Assembly: GCF_014174495.1 (NCBI RefSeq)
Contig: NZ_JACJHR010000029.1
Span: forward strand, 1 to 64,000
DNA length: 64,000 nt
From: Amycolatopsis echigonensis
GTDB lineage: Bacteria > Actinomycetota > Actinomycetes > Mycobacteriales > Pseudonocardiaceae
Direction: 5' to 3'
The notes beneath the pieces are model-generated. The model was not told where the DNA came from, made no database searches, and saw nothing but the letters and a program-made list of their open reading frames with translations. Every line of letters begins with the position of its first letter. Within the stretch, counting starts at the first letter, position 1. Positions 7,923 to 16,753 of the stretch are shown one piece after another. A program made the position numbers and the translations under genes.

Positions 7923-9520
7923 CAGGCGTACATCCGGATGGTCGTCGGCTTGAGGTAGCCGTTGACGATCTCGAACTTCGCGTTGTTGCCGTAGGTCGGG
8001 ACCACCGAGTTCGCGAACTGCACCACATCCTGCTTCTCGAACAGCGCCGACTCGGCGGCCGTCCAGTCCGCACATCCCGCTTCCCCGGCCTGCGAGGCCG
8101 CCTTGGCGACCAGCGCTTCATACTGCGGGTTCTTGATGTGCGCGAAGTTCGTGCCCTGCGGCGGCTGCCCGCCAGAGACGAACGGCACCAGCTGGCTGGG
8201 CAGGGTGAGACCGAGCGGCGCCATCGAGATGTCCCACTCGCCGGTGGCGAACAGCAGCTGGCTGAGCCCCGGGCTGTCGACGCCCTTGAGCGTGACGTCG
8301 ACTCCGACGCTCTTCCAGCCCTGCTGCATCAACTCCGCGCCCGGGGCCATCGTCGGACCGACCTGCGTGCCGTAAACCGCCGTCAGCGCGAGCCGCTTCC
8401 CGTCCTTCACGCGGATGCCGTCCGGTCCCGGTTTCCAGCCCGCGGCGTCGAGCGCCGCCTTGGCCGCGGCGACGTCGAAGCCGGGGATCTTCCCGGTGAC
8501 CGAATCGCCGTCGCACGGCCGCGGTTCGATGGTGACCATGCCCTTGACCGGCGCGCTGCCGTCCCGGGTCAGCACCTTCGCGACCTGCGGAAGGTCGACC
8601 GCCTGCACCAGCGCGCGGCGCACCGCCTGATCGGCGCCGACCCGGCCGGGCGCCTGGTTGAAGAACAGCTCGCCCAACGGGGCGACCATGTCGGAGTGGA
8701 ACAGCCGCTGCGCCCGCAGCCGCTGCTGGTCCTGCCCGTTGATCGACGCGGCGTTGACCTCGCCGGACAGCAGCAGGTTCGACGACGTCGTCATGTTCGG
8801 GATGACCCGGATGGTGACCTTGTCCGGCAGCCCTTTCTGCTTCGAGTCGAACTGGCCGGCGCCCCACGTGTAGTCCTTGCGCCGGGTCAGCGTGTAGTGG
8901 TCGTTCGGGACGATCTCGGACATGGTGAACATGCCGGTGCCGTTTTCGCCCTTGGCGAGCGTCTTCCGGTCGGCCAGCCCCTTGGCGCAGACGATCGGCA
9001 GTCCGGAGAGGTTGCGGAGCAGGAACGCGTCCGGAGACCCGCTGGTGATCTTGACGGTCCCCGCCGCGGTGTCGCCGACCGCCTTCGTGCCCGTCGTCAC
9101 CGTGACGCCGGCGAGCGGGGATTTGTTCGCCGGGTCGCCGACGTAGTTGATGTTCGCCGCCACGTCGGACGCGGTCAGCGGACTCCCGTCGGCGCAGGTG
9201 ATGCCCTTGCGCAGGGTGAAGGACGCGGTGGTCGTGGTGGCTTCCCACTTCTCCGCGAGCGCCGCCTCCGGCTGCCCCTTGGAGTCGAGATTGATCAGGC
9301 TGTCGTAGAGGAACCCGTCGAGGTTGCGGGCGACCGAGAGCACGGTGATCGCGGGGTCGAGCGTTCCCGGATCGGTCGGGATGGCATAGGTGAAAGTCTT
9401 GCCGTCGACCAGTTTCTGGTTCGCGGTCCGGTCCGTCCCGGATTGCGCTGATCCCCCGCACGCGCTCACGGTCAAGGCCACCACGCCCGCCATCGCGGCG
9501 GTGAGCCGGGCAGTTTTCAT
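7922..9520 (-). CDS. Peptide-binding lipoprotein of ABC transporter (SBP family 5)
   Basis: The 532-residue protein begins with a lipoprotein signal ending in VSAC (Cys21), so it should be anchored outside the membrane. It matches the family 5 solute-binding fold, with an early TYAIPTDPGTLDPA-type segment, the LAEKWEATTTTASFTLRKGI region and the late FATGEWDISMAPLG region. It captures peptides or related ligands for the permeases that follow in the operon. It starts 10 bases after the class A-like hydrolase gene, so hydrolase and transporter genes are likely on one transcript. The ligand is not visible in the sequence; D-amino-acid peptides are inferred from the neighbours. Confidence 0.9.
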   Translation of the reverse strand: MKTARLTAAMAGVVALTVSACGGSAQSGTDRTANQKLVDGKTFTYAIPTDPGTLDPAITVLSVARNLDGFLYDSLINLDSKGQPEAALAEKWEATTTTASFTLRKGITCADGSPLTASDVAANINYVGDPANKSPLAGVTVTTGTKAVGDTAAGTVKITSGSPDAFLLRNLSGLPIVCAKGLADRKTLAKGENGTGMFTMSEIVPNDHYTLTRRKDYTWGAGQFDSKQKGLPDKVTIRVIPNMTTSSNLLLSGEVNAASINGQDQQRLRAQRLFHSDMVAPLGELFFNQAPGRVGADQAVRRALVQAVDLPQVAKVLTRDGSAPVKGMVTIEPRPCDGDSVTGKIPGFDVAAAKAALDAAGWKPGPDGIRVKDGKRLALTAVYGTQVGPTMAPGAELMQQGWKSVGVDVTLKGVDSPGLSQLLFATGEWDISMAPLGLTLPSQLVPFVSGGQPPQGTNFAHIKNPQYEALVAKAASQAGEAGCADWTAAESALFEKQDVVQFANSVVPTYGNNAKFEIVNGYLKPTTIRMYA

Positions 9521-9530
9521 GGGATTTCTC

Positions 9531-10424
9531 CTACGGGGTCACGCTGTGGAGGTGGTCGACAGCCAGCCGGGCGGCGGCGCCGATGGACGCGTCGACCGCG
9601 GGAAGGCGGTCTTCGAGAGAGTGCGCGCGAGTGAACACCGCGACCGCGAACCGACGGCCGTCCCCCAAGGTCACCACGCCTGCTTCGTTGCGGATTCCGG
9701 GCAGCGTCCCGGTTTTCGCCGCGACCCGAACGCCGGACGGGAAGCCCGACGACAGCCGGTGCGGCCAGATCTGCTGCGCCATGATCGTGCGGACCCGTTC
9801 GCAGGCTTCGGGTTCGCCCGCCCGGTCGGTCCAGATCGCGTCGAGCAACGCGGTGATCTCGCGCGGCGTCGACGACGTGGTGCGTTCCGGATCCCGGACC
9901 GAAAGTTTGTCCAGCTGCTCCGGAGTCGCTTCGCCCAGCAGCGCTTCGAGATCGGACTCCGGGGTGCCGCCGAGATCGGAGACGACGGACGCGAACAGGT
10001 CCTCGCAGCAGCCGATCAGCCGGGTGCGGGCGAGCCCGAGGCCGGCCAGCACCCGGTCGATCGTTTCCTGGCCGAGCCGGTGGTAGAGCACGTCGGTCGC
10101 GGCGTTGTCGCTCATCGTGAGCATGAAGTGCGCGAGGTCGCGCCAGCTCATCTCGACGTCGTCGGCGCAGCCCGCGGTGCCGATGCCGCCGATCCGGTAC
10201 CGCGCGGTCACCAAGGTCCGTTCAGTGTCGTCCAGCCGTCCGGCGGCGACCTCGCGGGCATAGGCGAGCGCCACCGGGATCTTGAACACCGACGCGAGGA
10301 CGACCGGATCGTCTCCGCCGGCCGACACTTCGGGGCCCGGCACGCCGATTTCCCTGGCGTGCAGGAATCCTTCCGCGCCAGCGTCGGCGAAGACAGCTTC
10401 GATCTGTTCGCGGATCCCGCTCAC
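9531..10424 (-). CDS. Class A beta-lactamase-like serine hydrolase, cytosolic
   Basis: The protein has 297 residues and the three landmarks of the penicillin-recognising fold: SVFK (Ser45, Lys48), SDN (105-107) and KTG (237-239). No signal peptide precedes them, unlike true beta-lactamases, which must be exported. I could not place a convincing Glu166-type deacylation residue. The GTG start overlaps the stop of the class C-like gene. It is clearly a paralogue of the protein at 11932-12819, since the three motifs fall at nearly the same residue numbers. In this operon a role as intracellular D-amino-acid amidase, esterase or peptidase is more likely than antibiotic resistance; that is inference. 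Confidence 0.82.
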   Translation of the reverse strand: MSGIREQIEAVFADAGAEGFLHAREIGVPGPEVSAGGDDPVVLASVFKIPVALAYAREVAAGRLDDTERTLVTARYRIGGIGTAGCADDVEMSWRDLAHFMLTMSDNAATDVLYHRLGQETIDRVLAGLGLARTRLIGCCEDLFASVVSDLGGTPESDLEALLGEATPEQLDKLSVRDPERTTSSTPREITALLDAIWTDRAGEPEACERVRTIMAQQIWPHRLSSGFPSGVRVAAKTGTLPGIRNEAGVVTLGDGRRFAVAVFTRAHSLEDRLPAVDASIGAAARLAVDHLHSVTP

Positions 10425-11812
10425 TGGGAGACCCGCCGGTCCGCGCGTCCGGTGTGGAGGAACTGGGCGCGACCGTTCCCGTCGTCGCCGACGAACGCGT
10501 GTGCCAGGTAGACACCGGGAAGCTGCTCGGTTTTGGCGACGAACGTGTCGCCCTGGCAGGGCAGCAGTTCTTCCCTCGTCGGAGGCGCGCTGCTGAGTTC
10601 GGCGAAGATCCCCTTCGGGGTACGCGTCATCCAGAGCTTGCCGTCCTCTTCGACGACGACCGTGTCGGCGACCATCGACGAGTACTCGCCCACGTACCGG
10701 GACAGCTCGGCCGGCGCGGCGGCGGGGTTCGGCTCAGGCAGCGGCGGGACCGTCACGCCGGCGAGTTCGTCCAGCAGCTTGGTGTAGATCTCGTGGTACA
10801 CGTGGATCGGATTGCCGCCGTTGGTCAGCAGCGCGACCGCCACCCCGCGCCCGGGCACCACGCGCAGGAACGCGGACTGGCCGATGGTGCCGCCGTCGTG
10901 GCCGATCACCTTGCCGCCGTCCCAGTCGAAGAGCATCCAGCCGAGACCCCAGTGGGACGACATGATGCCGAGGGACGGCACCTCCACCTGGGGTTCGCGC
11001 ATCGCGAGCAGCGACTCCGGCAGCACGACCTGGGCGCCGTCGTCGGCCTTGCCGTCGTTCAGGTGCATCCGGACGAACGTCAGCAGGTCGCGCGGGCGCA
11101 TCGCGAGCGTCGAACCGGCCGGCGAGTTCGAGCGGGTGAGCGCCCAGACCGGCGCGGGCACCGGATCCTCGCCCGGCTTCGGCGAGACGTGGCCGATCGC
11201 GGCGCGGTAGCGGATGGCGTCGTACGGACCGGACGCCGCGTGGGTCAGGCCGAGCGGCGCGAAGAGGTGGTCGCGCACGCAATCGTCCCAGCACTTGCCG
11301 CGCAGCACCTCGATGACACGGCCGAGCACGCAGTAACCGGCGTTGTTGTAGGAGAAGCGCTCGCCCGGCGGGAAAAGCTGCGGCACGTCGGACAGCGTCG
11401 CGACGAGCTTCTCCACGCAGTCGTCGCCGGGTCCGGTGTCGGTGAAGATGTCGCCCTCGAAACCGGCGGTGTGACAGGTCAGCTGGCGGACGGTGATCGC
11501 CGCCGCGGACTCGTCGTCGCCGAGCGCGAACTCCGGCAGGTAGTCGCGCACCGGCCGGTCGAGGTCGAGCTTGCCCTCGTCGACCAGTTGCATGGCCAGC
11601 GTGGTCGTCCACACCTTGGTGATCGACCCGATCTGGAACACCGAGTCCACAGTGGACTCCACGCCGGTGCCCAAGTTGACGACGCCCGCCGCGTGGTCGA
11701 TCACCTCGCCGTCGGCGAGCACCGCGATGGCGGCTCCGGGGACCTGATGCTTGGCGAGCAGAGCGGCGAAATTCTCCTGAAGCCAGGTCTCGATTTCGGA
11801 AATTTTCGACAT
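10421..11812 (-). CDS. Class C beta-lactamase-like serine hydrolase, cytosolic (possible D-aminopeptidase)
   Basis: The 463-residue protein has SITK (Ser63, Lys66), Tyr155-Asn-Asn157 and a late HDGG motif in place of KTG. This set is seen in class C beta-lactamases, DD-peptidases, D-aminopeptidases and esterases. It has no signal peptide. About 100 C-terminal residues form an extra beta-rich domain like that of D-aminopeptidase-type relatives. It resembles the C-terminal half of the fusion protein at 751-4059 along its whole length (shared TIGQSAFLR and LLTNGG segments). I chose the ATG because AGAAGG lies about 6 bases upstream; a GTG two codons earlier is too close to it. A 119-base gap upstream may hold a promoter. 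Confidence 0.84.
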   Translation of the reverse strand: MSKISEIETWLQENFAALLAKHQVPGAAIAVLADGEVIDHAAGVVNLGTGVESTVDSVFQIGSITKVWTTTLAMQLVDEGKLDLDRPVRDYLPEFALGDDESAAAITVRQLTCHTAGFEGDIFTDTGPGDDCVEKLVATLSDVPQLFPPGERFSYNNAGYCVLGRVIEVLRGKCWDDCVRDHLFAPLGLTHAASGPYDAIRYRAAIGHVSPKPGEDPVPAPVWALTRSNSPAGSTLAMRPRDLLTFVRMHLNDGKADDGAQVVLPESLLAMREPQVEVPSLGIMSSHWGLGWMLFDWDGGKVIGHDGGTIGQSAFLRVVPGRGVAVALLTNGGNPIHVYHEIYTKLLDELAGVTVPPLPEPNPAAAPAELSRYVGEYSSMVADTVVVEEDGKLWMTRTPKGIFAELSSAPPTREELLPCQGDTFVAKTEQLPGVYLAHAFVGDDGNGRAQFLHTGRADRRVSQ

Positions 11813-11931
11813 GTGCACCTTCTGTCCGGGGGATGGTGGACCGGCGTTTCGGAAATGCTAGGGCGGTGGCGTACGTCACTTGTTCGTCCGGACCGAGGAG
11901 AGCGCGGGGAAAGTTCCTCCGCTCCGACGAA

Positions 11932-12819
11932 TCACGCCGTGCGCAGCGACTCCACTGCGGTCGCCGCGGCGAAACCGATGAACGCGTCGCGCTCGGGCAC
12001 CCGGGAACGGGAATCCTCGGCGCGGGTGAACACGGCGACCGAGTACCGGCCGCCATCCGGGTACTCGACCACGCCGACCTCGTTGCGCACGGCGGGCAGA
12101 GTGCCGGTTTTGCCGCTGGTGCGGATCGCGTCGTCCGGGAATCCGGAACGCAGGCGATGCGGCCAGACCTGCAGTTCCATCCAGCGGCGAACGTCCGCGC
12201 ACGCCCCCGGGTCGGCCGCTTCGTCACGCCAGATCAGTCCCAGCAAGCGGGTCATTTCGGCGGCGGTGGTGCGGCAGGACTTTTCCGGTTGCAGCGCACG
12301 CAACCCGGAAACCTGTTCGTAAGTCAGTTCGGCGAGTGCCCGTTCGTCGTCCTCGTAAGAGATTCCGAGATCTTCGCCGATGGTGGCCAGCAGTTCGCCG
12401 CAGTCTTGGGGCACGACGGTTTGCGTGAATCCGAGGCGCCGCAACGTGTCATTCACCGCGTCCTTGCCGACCTCGGCGAGAATCAGATCGGTGGCGACGT
12501 TGTCGCTGATTCCCATCATCAGAATCGCCAAGTCGTGCCACGACATCAGGACTTCGTGGCGGAAGGTGGCGAGGCCGTACGGACTCGGCGTCGGATGCCC
12601 GGGCTTGACGGCGACACGGGTGCCGAGATCGAGCTTTCCTTCGGCGGCCTGGCGGGCCAGCTCCAGCGCGATCGGGACCTTGAACACCGACGCGGGGACG
12701 ACCGGGACGTCCTCGCCGATGCCGAGACTGCGAGTGCCGTCGACCTCGGCGGCGTGCAGCCGGACCTCGACGCCGACCTCCTCGGCGCGGCGGGCGATCG
12801 TTTCGGATGCGGTGGCCAT
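11932..12819 (-). CDS. Class A beta-lactamase-like serine hydrolase, cytosolic
   Basis: This 295-residue protein carries SVFK (Ser44, Lys47), SDN (105-107) and KTG (237-239). As with its paralogue at 9531-10424, there is no signal peptide, so it should work inside the cell. The ATG is fixed by a good GGAGGG site. It is the first hydrolase gene after the PucR regulator, separated by 175 bases that could contain its promoter. Two class A-like and two class C-like domains in one locus suggest a set of D-stereospecific hydrolases with different substrates. Beta-lactamase activity cannot be excluded from sequence, but a cytosolic site makes it a poor resistance enzyme. Confidence 0.82.
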   Translation of the reverse strand: MATASETIARRAEEVGVEVRLHAAEVDGTRSLGIGEDVPVVPASVFKVPIALELARQAAEGKLDLGTRVAVKPGHPTPSPYGLATFRHEVLMSWHDLAILMMGISDNVATDLILAEVGKDAVNDTLRRLGFTQTVVPQDCGELLATIGEDLGISYEDDERALAELTYEQVSGLRALQPEKSCRTTAAEMTRLLGLIWRDEAADPGACADVRRWMELQVWPHRLRSGFPDDAIRTSGKTGTLPAVRNEVGVVEYPDGGRYSVAVFTRAEDSRSRVPERDAFIGFAAATAVESLRTA

Positions 12820-12994
12820 GACCCTCCTGTCTACTGTGGACTTTCCAGGGAGCAGGCAGGAAGTTCTTGCCGCGACCGGGAAACCTCGCTGTTCCGGCCT
12901 GCCGGTTTCCATTGTCCTTGGCTGGGCGGGGCCTGGGGTTGGTGCGATGGCAGGAAGGTCGCCCCGCGTTTCCCGTCAGGAGAGCAAGACGGGA

Positions 12995-14647
12995 TCAGAC
13001 CTCTTCCGGTTTCTCGATGCGCGGCAGCAGATGCAATTGCACCATCGCCGCGAACCGGTCGCCCGGGTCGTCGAGGTCGATTCCGCCGACTTCGGCGAGC
13101 CGGCGCAACCGGTACCGGAACGTGCTCGGATGCACGTACGCCGCCGCCGAAGCCGCACTGATGTCCCCGAACGAATCGAGCCAGCACCGCAACGTGTGCA
13201 CCAGCTGGGACTGATGTTTGGTGTCGTATTCCAGCAGCCGCGCGATCGGCCCGGTCGCCACGTCGCCGCGAGCCGCGGAAAGATCGGCCAGCTCCAGCAT
13301 CAACGCCTCGATGTGCGCGTCCTCGGAGGTGATCACCCGCTTCGAGCCGCCGTTGGTGAGCAGCACGCGCAACGCCCGGTCGGCTCCGTCCCGGGACGCG
13401 CGCAGCCCGGATCCGTCGAGCGCCAGCGGGCCGATGCCGATCGCCGCGGCGACCCGGCGGCCAGTGCGTTCCAGGAAGGTCGACGCGACGCGCACCGAGC
13501 GTTCGCGGCAGTCGCCGTGGTTCCCGGGCATCGGGACGATGCCGTACGCGACGTCGCCGACCAGCGCCACCGCCGAGCGGGGCTGAACCGCGCTGAGGTG
13601 CATGGCGAACGCGTCGGCGACCCGCTGGCGTTCCGTGACCAGCCGGAGGTCGTCGTCGGGTGCCTCCAGCAAACCCATGGCGAGCACGATGGTGGGCTGT
13701 CCCAGCAACCCGAGGCGAGCGATGGCTTCCTGCGCGCCGGAGCCGCCTTCGAGCGCGGTGCTGACCAGGTCAGCCCGCAGCCGTCGTTCGACGTCGGCCC
13801 CCGCGCGGAGCCGAAGCATATGCAGCGCAACGATTTTCGAGGCGTCGACCAAGGCCGCGGTTCGTTCTTCGCTGAGCTCTTGGTCGACAGCGGCCCAAAT
13901 CGACCCGAGCACCTCGTCCCCGGCGCGCACCGCGACCGCCACGCGCGGCACAGCGATTTTCTCGTCGTAGCCCTGTCCCGGGTAGACATAAACCGGGCCC
14001 TGGTCCCGGTACAGCCGCTCGAAAACGCCGTCCTTCTCGAGCTCGCGCGTGAACCGTTCGGGCACCTGGCGGCCGAGGATCGTCTCGACCCGCGAGGGGT
14101 CGGCTTCGTCCTGGCGGCCGGAGAACGCGAGCACCCGCGAGTTGCGGTCCTCGATGGTGACCGGTGCGTCCAGCAGCGCGGCGATGGCGTTGGCGAGCGC
14201 GAAAAGATCGCCGGACGGCATCCCGCCGAGCGTCTGCGGGGAAACATCGCCGACGTCGCCCTCGGCTAACAGCGTGCGGAGCATGGCGGCCAGCTGTGCC
14301 CACGACGCGCCGCTGGCCAGCCCGAGCAGCGCGACGCCGGAGGAATGAGCCGCCCGCACGAGTTCCGTCGAGGCGGCGACCGGCGACCGCACGACCAGCG
14401 CGGTCGCCCCACGCGCGGCGACGGTGTGCATCAATTGCACGATCTCGTCGGATTCGCGCACTCCGACGCCGAGGACCACCGCCTGCGCCGGGAACTCCGC
14501 GTCGTCGTGCGGATCGTGGATCACCACGCCGCCGAGCTGCCGTCGCGTGTCGCGGCCGACGGCGACCGGTTCGAGGAGCACGTCCCCGAGCGCTTCGAGG
14601 ACGCGTCCCAGACTCGTGTGCGGCTTGCTCGGCACCGGTGTCAGCAC
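12995..14647 (-). CDS. PucR-family transcriptional regulator
   Basis: The 550-residue protein has an N-terminal PucR-type domain (about 1-130), a GAF-like or GGDEF-like middle, and the C-terminal helix-turn-helix of the family (around 495-535, AAAYVHPSTFRYRLRRLAEV region). PucR proteins commonly switch on catabolism of purines, amino acids and related nitrogen sources in response to a pathway metabolite. It sits in the middle of the D-amino-acid/peptide locus on the same strand, so it probably controls the genes on both sides. The GTG start has no ribosome-binding site, but a TACCTT hexamer lies 6 bases before it, which suggests a leaderless message. Confidence 0.86.
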   Translation of the reverse strand: MLTPVPSKPHTSLGRVLEALGDVLLEPVAVGRDTRRQLGGVVIHDPHDDAEFPAQAVVLGVGVRESDEIVQLMHTVAARGATALVVRSPVAASTELVRAAHSSGVALLGLASGASWAQLAAMLRTLLAEGDVGDVSPQTLGGMPSGDLFALANAIAALLDAPVTIEDRNSRVLAFSGRQDEADPSRVETILGRQVPERFTRELEKDGVFERLYRDQGPVYVYPGQGYDEKIAVPRVAVAVRAGDEVLGSIWAAVDQELSEERTAALVDASKIVALHMLRLRAGADVERRLRADLVSTALEGGSGAQEAIARLGLLGQPTIVLAMGLLEAPDDDLRLVTERQRVADAFAMHLSAVQPRSAVALVGDVAYGIVPMPGNHGDCRERSVRVASTFLERTGRRVAAAIGIGPLALDGSGLRASRDGADRALRVLLTNGGSKRVITSEDAHIEALMLELADLSAARGDVATGPIARLLEYDTKHQSQLVHTLRCWLDSFGDISAASAAAYVHPSTFRYRLRRLAEVGGIDLDDPGDRFAAMVQLHLLPRIEKPEEV

Positions 14648-14653
14648 CCCCCG

Positions 14654-14689
14654 AAGGTAGATCCGGCCTCGTGCGGACCGGCTGGTCCG
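14654..14689 (-). promoter_or_regulatory. Candidate promoter with CGGACC/GGTCCG dyad upstream of the PucR gene
   Basis: A TACCTT hexamer (14654-14659, minus strand) lies 6 bases before the GTG of the regulator gene. The dyad CGGACC-GGCT-GGTCCG (14674-14689) overlaps where a -35 box would be. A shorter CGGAC-G-GTCCG dyad sits near the promoter of the first gene of the locus (19427-19437). This may be an autoregulatory operator; the evidence is symmetry and position only. Confidence 0.4.
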
Positions 14690-14713
14690 ATTCGACCAAA
14701 TCTACCTCCGGAA

Positions 14714-14731
14714 TTCGTAGCGGGCTACGAA
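14714..14731 (-). terminator. Hairpin across the stop codon of the racemase gene
   Basis: A perfect 8-bp stem, TTCGTAGC against GCTACGAA with a GG loop, spans the TAG stop of the racemase gene (14725-14727). It could pause or end transcription between the racemase and the regulator, splitting the locus into two units. Confidence 0.4.
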
Positions 14732-15831
14732 CCGATCCACACCTTTGCCGTGGTCACCTCGTCCAGCAGCTCCGGAATCGGGGCCACGCCGAGGCCCGGT
14801 CCGGTCGGCACCGGCAGGTGCCCGCCGTCCAGGACGAACGGTTCGGTGATGTCGGTCCGGTAGAACCGGTCCGAGGCCGAGGTGTCGCCGGGCAGGGTGA
14901 AGTTCGGCAGCGAGGCCAGCGCGACGTTCGCCGCCCGGCCGAGGCCGGTCTCGATCATCCCGCCGCACCACACCGGGATCCCGTGCGCCGCGCACACGTC
15001 GTGCACCCGCCGCGCTTCCAGGTAGCCGCCGACGCGGCCCGGTTTGATGTTCACGATCTGGACCGCGCCCAGTTTGATCGCGTCCGCCGCCGCGCGCGCC
15101 GACACGATCGACTCGTCGAGGCAGATCGGCGTCTGGATCCGGCGGGCCAGTTCGGCGTGCCCGTGCACGTCCTCCTCTTCCAGCGGCTGCTCGATCAGCA
15201 GCAGGCCGAACGGGTCGAGCCGGGCCAGCTGCGGCGCGTCGCCGAGGGTGTAGGCGGTGTTCGCGTCGACCTGCAGCAGCACGTCGTCCCCGAAGCGTTC
15301 GCGGACCGCGCGCACCGGCTCGACGTCCCAGCCGGGTTCGATCTTCAGCTTGATCCGCACGTAGCCCTCGTCGAGGTAGCCGCCCACGACGTCGAGCAGC
15401 TGCGGGATGGTGTCCATGATCCCGACCGAAACGCCGCACGGCACGAAATCGCGCACCGATCCGAGTTCGGCGGCGAACGACCGCTCGTGCGCGCGAAGTT
15501 CGGCGTCGAGCACCGCCATCTCCAGCGCGCCCTTGGCCATCCGGTGGCCCTTGAACTTCGCCAGCAGCGGCGTGACCTTCGCCGCGGTCACGTCCTCCGC
15601 GGCCAGCAGCGCCGGGATCAGGTAGTGCCGCAGCACGTGTTCCGCGCCGTCGTTGTACTCCGACGAGTACAGCGGCCCGGCCATCGTCACGCATTCGCCC
15701 CAGCCCTCGCCGGCCGGCGTGACCGCGCGCAGCAGCAAAAGCTCGCGGACGGACTGGGTGCCGAACGAAGTCCGGAACGGGGCGACGAGCGGCATCTGCA
15801 CCCGGCGCAGTTCCACACCGCTGAGTTTCAC
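14725..15831 (-). CDS. N-acyl/N-succinylamino acid racemase (OSBS/NAAAR family, menC-like)
   Basis: This is a 368-residue member of the enolase superfamily, MenC/NAAAR branch. The catalytic set is complete: KLK (Lys161-Lys163), metal ligands Asp189, Glu214 and Asp239, and Lys263 in NIKPGRVGG. Length, numbering and text agree closely with my memory of the crystallised Amycolatopsis N-acylamino acid racemase, which also has o-succinylbenzoate synthase activity. The enzyme interconverts N-acyl- (best N-succinyl-) D- and L-amino acids. A GNAT gene overlaps it by GTGA and an M20 gene comes before that, which is the gene set of the known N-succinylamino acid racemase pathway for irreversible D-to-L conversion. 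No menaquinone genes are near, so a racemase role is favoured. The GTG start has AAGGAGG upstream. Confidence 0.93.
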   Translation of the reverse strand: MKLSGVELRRVQMPLVAPFRTSFGTQSVRELLLLRAVTPAGEGWGECVTMAGPLYSSEYNDGAEHVLRHYLIPALLAAEDVTAAKVTPLLAKFKGHRMAKGALEMAVLDAELRAHERSFAAELGSVRDFVPCGVSVGIMDTIPQLLDVVGGYLDEGYVRIKLKIEPGWDVEPVRAVRERFGDDVLLQVDANTAYTLGDAPQLARLDPFGLLLIEQPLEEEDVHGHAELARRIQTPICLDESIVSARAAADAIKLGAVQIVNIKPGRVGGYLEARRVHDVCAAHGIPVWCGGMIETGLGRAANVALASLPNFTLPGDTSASDRFYRTDITEPFVLDGGHLPVPTGPGLGVAPIPELLDEVTTAKVWIGS

Positions 15832-16721
15832 TGCTCCTCCTTGGAGATCACGTAAAAGCCGGCTCGGTCGAAGCCGGTCACCCGGCCGCCCGCGGCCATC
15901 AATCCGCCGAGCGATTCGCGCAGCGCTGACCGCCACGCATCCGCCCGGCTGGGGTCGGTGGTGCGCAAGCCTTCGATGTCGGGCGGGACGGCGACGAGCA
16001 CCACCGGGCCGTCCGCGGAACCGGCGACCGGACCGCCGTCCGCGGCCACTTCGAGGGCCACTGCCGCGCCTTGGTCGAGCAAAGCCTTCGCGTCGGTGCG
16101 GATCGGCTCGCCGAACGCGGCGGTCCGCACCGACGGACTGGCCAGTTCCCACGACACCAGCAGCCGGTCGGTGTCGCCCGAACCGTTGATGCCGTCGGTC
16201 ATCGGCCCGTAGAAATCCCGGAGATAACGCACCGGGAGCGCGCCGAGTTTGCCGAGGTTGAAATAGGCGTTGCGGCGCACCAGCGGATCGAACGTCCACT
16301 TGATCGCCGAGACGTCCTGTGCCAGCGCCCAGCCGCGCTGGTGCAATTTGAGCGCATACCCGATCCCGCGCCCCGCGCCGGCCTTCGAAACCCCCGCGAT
16401 GTGACTGTGCAGGCTGCCTTTTCCGGGAGTGCCGAAAAAGCCGACGCACGCACCAAGCATTTCTCCGTCGGCAAACGCGCCCGCCACGTAATTCCCCGCC
16501 GACGACAGCGCGCGCAGCAGTTCCGTGTTGACCGGCCGGGCGCCTGGCGCGGACCGCCAGATCGTCTCGAACAGCACTCCGACCGCGGTCATTTCCGCGA
16601 TCTCGGTGATTTCCCGGACTTCGACCCCCGACGCGGCGGCCGCCGCCCGCGCGGCCGCGACCGCCTCGTCGCACGTTTCCGCCGCGACGGGTCTTTCCGT
16701 GTTCATCGCAAGATTCGTCAC
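15828..16721 (-). CDS. GNAT-like acyltransferase, probable D-amino acid N-succinyltransferase
   Basis: The protein of about 297 residues has a GNAT-type core near residues 75-170, with a GRGIGYALKLHQRGWAL stretch that looks like the acyl-CoA pyrophosphate loop. It belongs to the COG3375-like group. Related genes beside N-succinylamino acid racemases encode an enzyme that succinylates D-amino acids; that role is established for the Geobacillus pathway and inferred here. The GTG at 16721 has AAGGA 7 bases upstream. An alternative GTG at 16757 would overlap the M20 stop but lacks such a site. Its stop overlaps the racemase start, so the two are coupled. Confidence 0.78.
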   Translation of the reverse strand: MTNLAMNTERPVAAETCDEAVAAARAAAAASGVEVREITEIAEMTAVGVLFETIWRSAPGARPVNTELLRALSSAGNYVAGAFADGEMLGACVGFFGTPGKGSLHSHIAGVSKAGAGRGIGYALKLHQRGWALAQDVSAIKWTFDPLVRRNAYFNLGKLGALPVRYLRDFYGPMTDGINGSGDTDRLLVSWELASPSVRTAAFGEPIRTDAKALLDQGAAVALEVAADGGPVAGSADGPVVLVAVPPDIEGLRTTDPSRADAWRSALRESLGGLMAAGGRVTGFDRAGFYVISKEEQ

Positions 16722-16753
16722 GGGATGATCCTTTCCCGGCTTCCCCGCCGACG

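Noticed and set aside
9531..12819. A beta-lactamase antibiotic-resistance cluster
   Set aside because: The proteins have no export signal and lie between a catabolic regulator and a peptide importer, so a metabolic role fits better.
14725..15831. Menaquinone biosynthesis gene (o-succinylbenzoate synthase)
   Set aside because: The protein family does include that activity, but no other men gene is near and the GNAT and M20 neighbours match the N-succinylamino acid racemase pathway.
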